Source: Gammaproteobacteria bacterium
GTDB lineage: Bacteria > Pseudomonadota > Gammaproteobacteria > Steroidobacterales > GCA-2729495
Assembly (NCBI GenBank): GCA_023383735.1
Contig: JAHDYN010000059.1
Span: 1 to 8,523, forward strand
Length of the DNA: 8,523 nucleotides
Reading direction: 5' to 3'
Shown here: positions 5,733 through 8,523 of the stretch, piece by piece
Numbering within the stretch: the first letter of the stretch is position 1
Layout of the letters: every line of letters begins with the position of its first letter
The notes under the pieces: generated by a model
What the model saw: the letters and a program-made list of their open reading frames with translations, nothing else
The model's database searches: none
What the model was told of the DNA's origin: nothing
Program-made: the position numbers and the translations under genes

Positions 5733-6710
5733 CTACATCACCCCTGCGCGCAGCAGGTCGTGGATGTTGAGCGCGCCAACCACCTGCTGCGCGGGATTCA
5801 CGACCAGCAGGGCATTGATCTTGAATTGCTCCAGCAGGTGCACGGCTTCGGCAGCCAGCGCACCGGGTGCGATGGTGCGACAGCCGCTGTTCATGACGTC
5901 CTTCATCTGCGTCTTGTGCACATCCACGCTGCGATCCAGCACCCGGCGGAGGTCGCCGTCGGTGAAGATTCCGGCGAGCCGGCCGTCGCTGTCGACGATC
6001 GCCGTCATCCCGAGGCCCTTGCGGCTCATTTCGATCAATCCCTGCGCCAGGAGCGCATCGGGGCTGACCCTGGGTATGCCGTCGCCGGTATGCATGACGT
6101 CATCCACGCGCAGCAGCAGGCGGCGGCCGAGCGCACCGCCCGGGTGCGCGAGGGCGAAGTCCTCACGCGTGAAGCCGCGGCTCTCCAGCAGTGCGACGGC
6201 CAGCGCATCGCCCATGGCGAGCGCGGCAGTGGTGCTGGCCGTGGGTGCCAGGTTGAGCGGGCAGGCTTCTTCGTTGACGCCCACATCGAGTGCCACGGTT
6301 GCTGCGGTGGCGAGCGTGGAGCGCCGGTTGCCGGACAGCGTGATCAGCGGGATATCCAGCCGCTTGAGCAGCGGCAGGATCGTGACGATTTCCGCGGTCT
6401 CGCCGGAGTTGGAGATGGCGATGACCAGATCAATCCTCGTGATCATGCCAAGGTCACCGTGGCTGGCTTCGCCCGGATGGACAAAAAAGGCCGGGGTGCC
6501 GGTGCTGGCCAGCGTGGCGGCGATCTTGCCGGCGACATGACCGGACTTGCCCATGCCGGTGACGATGACCCGGCCGCGGCAGTCGAGGCAAAGCTGGCAG
6601 GCGTGGTCAAAGGCGGCATCGAGCCGGGGAACCAGGCCGGTGATCGCCTTGGCCTCGATTTCTAGCACCCGCCGGGCCCGTGATCTGAAGTCGTGCTGGC
6701 CGCTGCTCAT
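5733..6710 (-). CDS. kdsD: KdsD, D-arabinose 5-phosphate isomerase
   Basis: A 325-residue sugar-phosphate isomerase that converts ribulose 5-phosphate to arabinose 5-phosphate, the committed sugar for Kdo and LPS. The order is a SIS domain (about 32-170) then two CBS domains (about 205-263 and 272-325). The SIS domain has TGMGKSGHVAGKIAATLAS (51-69), HPGEASHGDLGMI (78-90), ISNSGETAEI (99-108), EEACPLNLAPTASTTAALAMGDALA and HPGGALGR (189-196). The residues equivalent to the E. coli catalytic set K59, E111, E152 and H193 are K55, E107, E148 and H189, all at the same offset of four. CBS 1 has GMTAIVDSDGRLAGIFTDGDLRR; CBS 2 has INALLVV and GALNIHDLLRAGV. ATG at 6710 is chosen by fit to the family length; the ribosome site is weak. 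First gene of the leftward run, divergent from ibaG. A paralogue such as gutQ is less likely given the neighbours. Confidence 0.97.
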   Translation of the reverse strand: MSSGQHDFRSRARRVLEIEAKAITGLVPRLDAAFDHACQLCLDCRGRVIVTGMGKSGHVAGKIAATLASTGTPAFFVHPGEASHGDLGMITRIDLVIAISNSGETAEIVTILPLLKRLDIPLITLSGNRRSTLATAATVALDVGVNEEACPLNLAPTASTTAALAMGDALAVALLESRGFTREDFALAHPGGALGRRLLLRVDDVMHTGDGIPRVSPDALLAQGLIEMSRKGLGMTAIVDSDGRLAGIFTDGDLRRVLDRSVDVHKTQMKDVMNSGCRTIAPGALAAEAVHLLEQFKINALLVVNPAQQVVGALNIHDLLRAGVM

Positions 6711-6826
6711 GGTTGCTGCCGGGATCCTGCTGTCTAAATCGCCCCGGCTGCATTGTATGTCATCACGACAAACAGGCGTCGCCGTCTATACTCGCGCGCC
6801 ACAGTCGCCGCTTTACGGTAGTCCGG
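6711..6826. promoter_or_regulatory. Divergent intergenic region between kdsD and ibaG
   Basis: This 116-nt gap must carry start signals for both operons. For the rightward side a plausible sigma-70 promoter is listed separately. For the leftward side the only hint is a TACAAT box on the minus strand (6752-6757), about 40 bases before kdsD; no -35 match is found at 16-18 nt spacing, so that side is weak. No inverted repeat that would mark an operator was seen. Confidence 0.5.
6765..6792 (+). promoter_or_regulatory. Candidate sigma-70 promoter of ibaG-murA
   Basis: ACGACA (6765-6770, four of six matches to TTGACA) and TATACT (6787-6792, five of six matches to TATAAT) are 16 nt apart. Transcription would start near 6799, about 28 nt before the ibaG ATG. 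The motif match and the position in a divergent gap support it; it is untested. Confidence 0.5.
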
Positions 6827-7069
6827 ATGAACCCTGAAGAGATTGAAACCCTGATTCGCAGCCACCTCGGCGAGTCGACCGTCAGCGTCCGGTCGGAAGA
6901 CCGGGTGCACTTCGATGCGCTGGTGGTGAGCCCGGCCTTTGCCGGCAAGCACACCCTGCAGCGCCATCGCCTCATTTATGCGGCGCTCGGCGGTCACATC
7001 GGCGGCGACATCCATGCCCTGTCGATCGAGGCCTATACCCCTGAAGAATGGAGTGCCCGGCAGTCCTGA
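6827..7069 (+). CDS. ibaG: IbaG/YrbA, BolA-family protein
   Basis: An 80-residue BolA-family protein, matching IbaG (E. coli 84 residues). BolA proteins pair with monothiol glutaredoxins through a shared [2Fe-2S] cluster; IbaG is linked to acid resistance and iron handling in E. coli. The class II KH-like fold is visible: MNPEEIETLIRSHL (helix), VSVRSEDRVHFDALVVSPAFAGKHTLQRHRLIYAAL and the C-terminal DIHALSIEAYTPEEW. The invariant family histidine H63 (in IHALSI) is present, along with the RHR motif H47. ATG at 6827 gives the family N-terminus; the longer in-frame extension from 6713 would cover the promoter and is not conserved. No strong ribosome site is seen. It sits 24 nt before murA in the same orientation, the usual ibaG-murA pair. 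The mla genes that often lie just upstream in other gammaproteobacteria are absent. Confidence 0.93.
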   Translation: MNPEEIETLIRSHLGESTVSVRSEDRVHFDALVVSPAFAGKHTLQRHRLIYAALGGHIGGDIHALSIEAYTPEEWSARQS

Positions 7070-7093
7070 GGGCTGCGGCAAAACCAGACAGTC

Positions 7094-8350
7094 GTGGAAA
7101 AACTTGCAATTACCGGCAACGGACCGCTCAGGGGTGAAGTACGCATCTCGGGGGCCAAGAACGCGGCGCTGCCGATACTCGCCGCCTGCCTGCTGGCGGA
7201 TGACCAGGTGACGGTGGGCAATATCCCGCACCTGCATGATGTCACCACCATGATCAGCCTGCTCGGGCAGATGGGGGTGACCGTCACCGTGCATGAGGAC
7301 ATGCAGCTCGAGGTGGATGCGCGGACGATCCGCGAATATGCCGCACCCTATGACCTGGTGAAGACCATGCGCGCCTCGATTCTGGTGCTCGGGCCCCTGC
7401 TGGGTCGCCACGGACAGGCCGATGTCTCGCTGCCCGGCGGCTGCGCGATCGGCGCGAGGCCGGTCGACCTGCATGTGGCCGGCCTGCGGGCGATGGGTGC
7501 GGAGGTCGAGATCGTCGACGGCTACATCCGGGCGCGCTCCGGGCGTCTGCGCGGCACCCACCTGCTGATGGACAAGGTGACCGTTACCGGTACCGAGAAC
7601 CTCATGATGGCCGCATGCCTCGCCGAGGGCGAAACCGTGATCGAGAATGCCGCACGCGAGCCGGAGGTGAGCGACCTTGCCGCATTCCTCTGTGCGATGG
7701 GTGCGCAGATCGAGGGTGCCGGCACCAACCGCATCGTCATCAACGGCGTCCGGCGCCTGCACGGCGCCAGCTACCAGGTGCAGCCGGACCGGATCGAGAC
7801 CGGTACCTTTCTGGTCGCGGCGGCCATCACCGGCGGCCACGTCCGGGTGCGGCGCACCTGCCCGCTGTATCTCGAGGCCGTGCTCAGCAAGCTGCGCAGC
7901 GCGGGCGCGGTCATTGCCACCGGTCCGGACTGGATCGACCTCGACATGCAGGGTCGGCGGCCGCTGGCGGTGGATATAAGTACTGACCCTTATCCGGCCT
8001 TTCCGACCGACATGCAGGCGCAGCTCATGGCGCTCAACTGCATCGCCGATGGCGTCGGCACGATCATCGAGAATGTGTTCGAAAACCGCTTCATGCACGC
8101 ACTGGAGCTGCAGCGCATGGGTGCCAACATCAAGATCGAAGGCCATACCGCCATCGTCCAGGGCGTCCGCGCCCTGCATGCGGCGCCGGTGATGGCCACG
8201 GACCTGCGCGCCTCGGCCAGCCTGGTGGTGGCGGGGCTGGCCGCGGAGGGGGAGACGGTAGTCGATCGCATCTATCACATCGATCGCGGCTACGAGTGCA
8301 TCGAGGAGAAACTCCGCCAGATCGGCGCGCGGATCCGGCGGATCGCGTGA
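7094..8350 (+). CDS. murA: MurA, UDP-GlcNAc enolpyruvyl transferase
   Basis: A 418-residue MurA, one residue from the E. coli length of 419. It transfers enolpyruvate from PEP to UDP-N-acetylglucosamine, the first committed step of peptidoglycan synthesis, in the cytosol. Key residues are present: K22 and N23 in ISGAKNAALPIL, the catalytic loop LPGGCAIGARPVDLH with C117 (equivalent to Cys115, the fosfomycin target) and R122, D306 in AFPTDMQAQ, and the C-terminal D370/R372 in TDLRASASLV. The cysteine, rather than aspartate, predicts a fosfomycin-sensitive enzyme (inference). GTG at 7094 gives the standard N-terminus MEKLAITG; the ribosome site is weak, suggesting coupling to ibaG, which ends 24 nt upstream. 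The two-domain alpha/beta inside-out barrel is complete from end to end with no frameshift. Confidence 0.98.
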   Translation: MEKLAITGNGPLRGEVRISGAKNAALPILAACLLADDQVTVGNIPHLHDVTTMISLLGQMGVTVTVHEDMQLEVDARTIREYAAPYDLVKTMRASILVLGPLLGRHGQADVSLPGGCAIGARPVDLHVAGLRAMGAEVEIVDGYIRARSGRLRGTHLLMDKVTVTGTENLMMAACLAEGETVIENAAREPEVSDLAAFLCAMGAQIEGAGTNRIVINGVRRLHGASYQVQPDRIETGTFLVAAAITGGHVRVRRTCPLYLEAVLSKLRSAGAVIATGPDWIDLDMQGRRPLAVDISTDPYPAFPTDMQAQLMALNCIADGVGTIIENVFENRFMHALELQRMGANIKIEGHTAIVQGVRALHAAPVMATDLRASASLVVAGLAAEGETVVDRIYHIDRGYECIEEKLRQIGARIRRIA

Positions 8351-8368
8351 TTCCCGGCCGATGTCCGG

Positions 8369-8398
8369 TAGGCAGTCCCGCGCAGCCGTGTGTATAAT
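8369..8398 (+). promoter_or_regulatory. Candidate sigma-70 promoter after murA
   Basis: TAGGCA (8369-8374, four of six matches) and a perfect TATAAT (8393-8398) are separated by 18 nt. A start near 8405 would give a leader of about 100 nt before GTG 8505. The -10 box is strong for a high-GC sequence; the -35 is poor. Confidence 0.45.
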
Positions 8399-8491
8399 TC
8401 GCCGGCTTTTGCAGGCCTGCCGCCATTGCCGTGCGCTCGTCCGGATCGACCGGGCAAGTTGTTGCCGGGCTGCTGGCAACCATGAATATCA

Positions 8492-8497
8492 AGAGGA
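8492..8497 (+). promoter_or_regulatory. Ribosome binding site of the gene at the right edge
   Basis: AGAGGA is seven bases before GTG 8505, good spacing, and is the main evidence that a gene starts there. Confidence 0.55.
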
Positions 8498-8504
8498 ATA
8501 GCTC

Positions 8505-8523
8505 GTGAGCGAAGAGGCGTCCG
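8505..8523 (+). CDS. Start of an unidentified gene, cut by right edge
   Basis: GTG at 8505 follows AGAGGA by seven bases and opens a frame of six complete codons, MSEEAS, before the window ends. That is too little to identify. In several gammaproteobacteria hisG (ATP phosphoribosyltransferase) follows murA, which makes hisG a reasonable guess from context only. The overlap with the stop of an eight-codon upstream ORF (GTGA) would permit coupled translation. It could also be an unrelated gene. Confidence 0.4.

Larger units (their letters stand above)
8351..8504 (+). promoter_or_regulatory. Leader between murA and the next gene
   Basis: These 154 nt contain no gene of normal size. There is a TATAAT box at 8393-8398 and, between 8425 and 8480, four alternating complementary segments (TTGCC, GGCAA, TTGCC, GGCAA). 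An eight-codon ORF (8482-8508, MNIKRNSS) ends in GTGA overlapping the next start. No terminator with a U-run follows murA: the GCAGGCCTGC palindrome at 8411-8420 has no T-tract after it. The leader may hold the promoter of the next gene or be read through from murA. Confidence 0.5.

Noticed and set aside
3586..6665. Series of plus-strand open frames opposite lptB, lptA, lptC, kdsC and kdsD
   Set aside because: All are shadows of conserved minus-strand genes and cross their boundaries without regard to gene ends.
8401..8420. GCCGGC-TTTT and GCAGGCCTGC as a murA terminator
   Set aside because: The stems are short self-palindromes with no room for a loop, and the only T-run is four bases between them, not after a stable hairpin.
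6734..8479. A 581-codon open frame on the minus strand opposite murA and ibaG
   Set aside because: It is antisense to two clearly conserved genes and covers the ibaG promoter. Its translation is rich in Arg, His, Asp and Gly, as expected from the complement of GC-rich codons, and shows no recognisable domain.

Overview
The window looks like an ordinary chromosomal stretch from a high-GC Gram-negative bacterium, most probably a gammaproteobacterium. It carries the conserved envelope and regulation cluster known from that class: murA and ibaG on the plus strand, and kdsD-kdsC-lptC-lptA-lptB-rpoN-hpf-rapZ-mgtE on the minus strand. Gene order, the Kdo/LPS-transport content, a short-form HPF and a RapZ with the GCTGGxHRS motif all support this. 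I cannot name the genus from sequence alone.

Layout. The minus-strand run occupies about 1-6710 and is read right to left. kdsD (arabinose 5-phosphate isomerase) and kdsC (Kdo8P phosphatase) make the Kdo sugar. lptC, lptA and lptB encode the inner-membrane, periplasmic and ATPase parts of the LPS export bridge. rpoN (sigma-54), hpf (ribosome hibernation), rapZ (P-loop regulator) and the N-terminal part of mgtE (Mg2+ channel, cut by the left edge) follow. Intergenic gaps are 3-38 nt, and lptC/lptA overlap if the chosen lptA start is right, so the run is probably one long transcript. A 116-nt divergent gap (6711-6826) separates it from ibaG (BolA family) and murA (first step of peptidoglycan synthesis), which run rightwards from a plausible sigma-70 promoter. 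After murA a 154-nt leader, with a TATAAT box and alternating complementary segments, precedes the first six codons of another plus-strand gene cut by the right edge; hisG is a common neighbour here but cannot be confirmed.

How the genes fit together. The window joins precursor supply for peptidoglycan (MurA) and LPS core (KdsD, KdsC) with LPS export (LptCAB), a sigma factor, a translation-hibernation factor and a regulator that in E. coli controls amino-sugar supply.

I see no undescribed system. The points worth a second look are absences and small local features: ptsN and the other PTS genes are missing next to rapZ; the mla operon is missing between ibaG and kdsD; RapZ has an acidic C-terminal tail where E. 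coli has a basic RNA-binding one; a 10-bp tandem duplication sets the 3' end of hpf; and the leader after murA could form alternative hairpins. No tRNA, rRNA, CRISPR array, insertion sequence or attachment site was seen.
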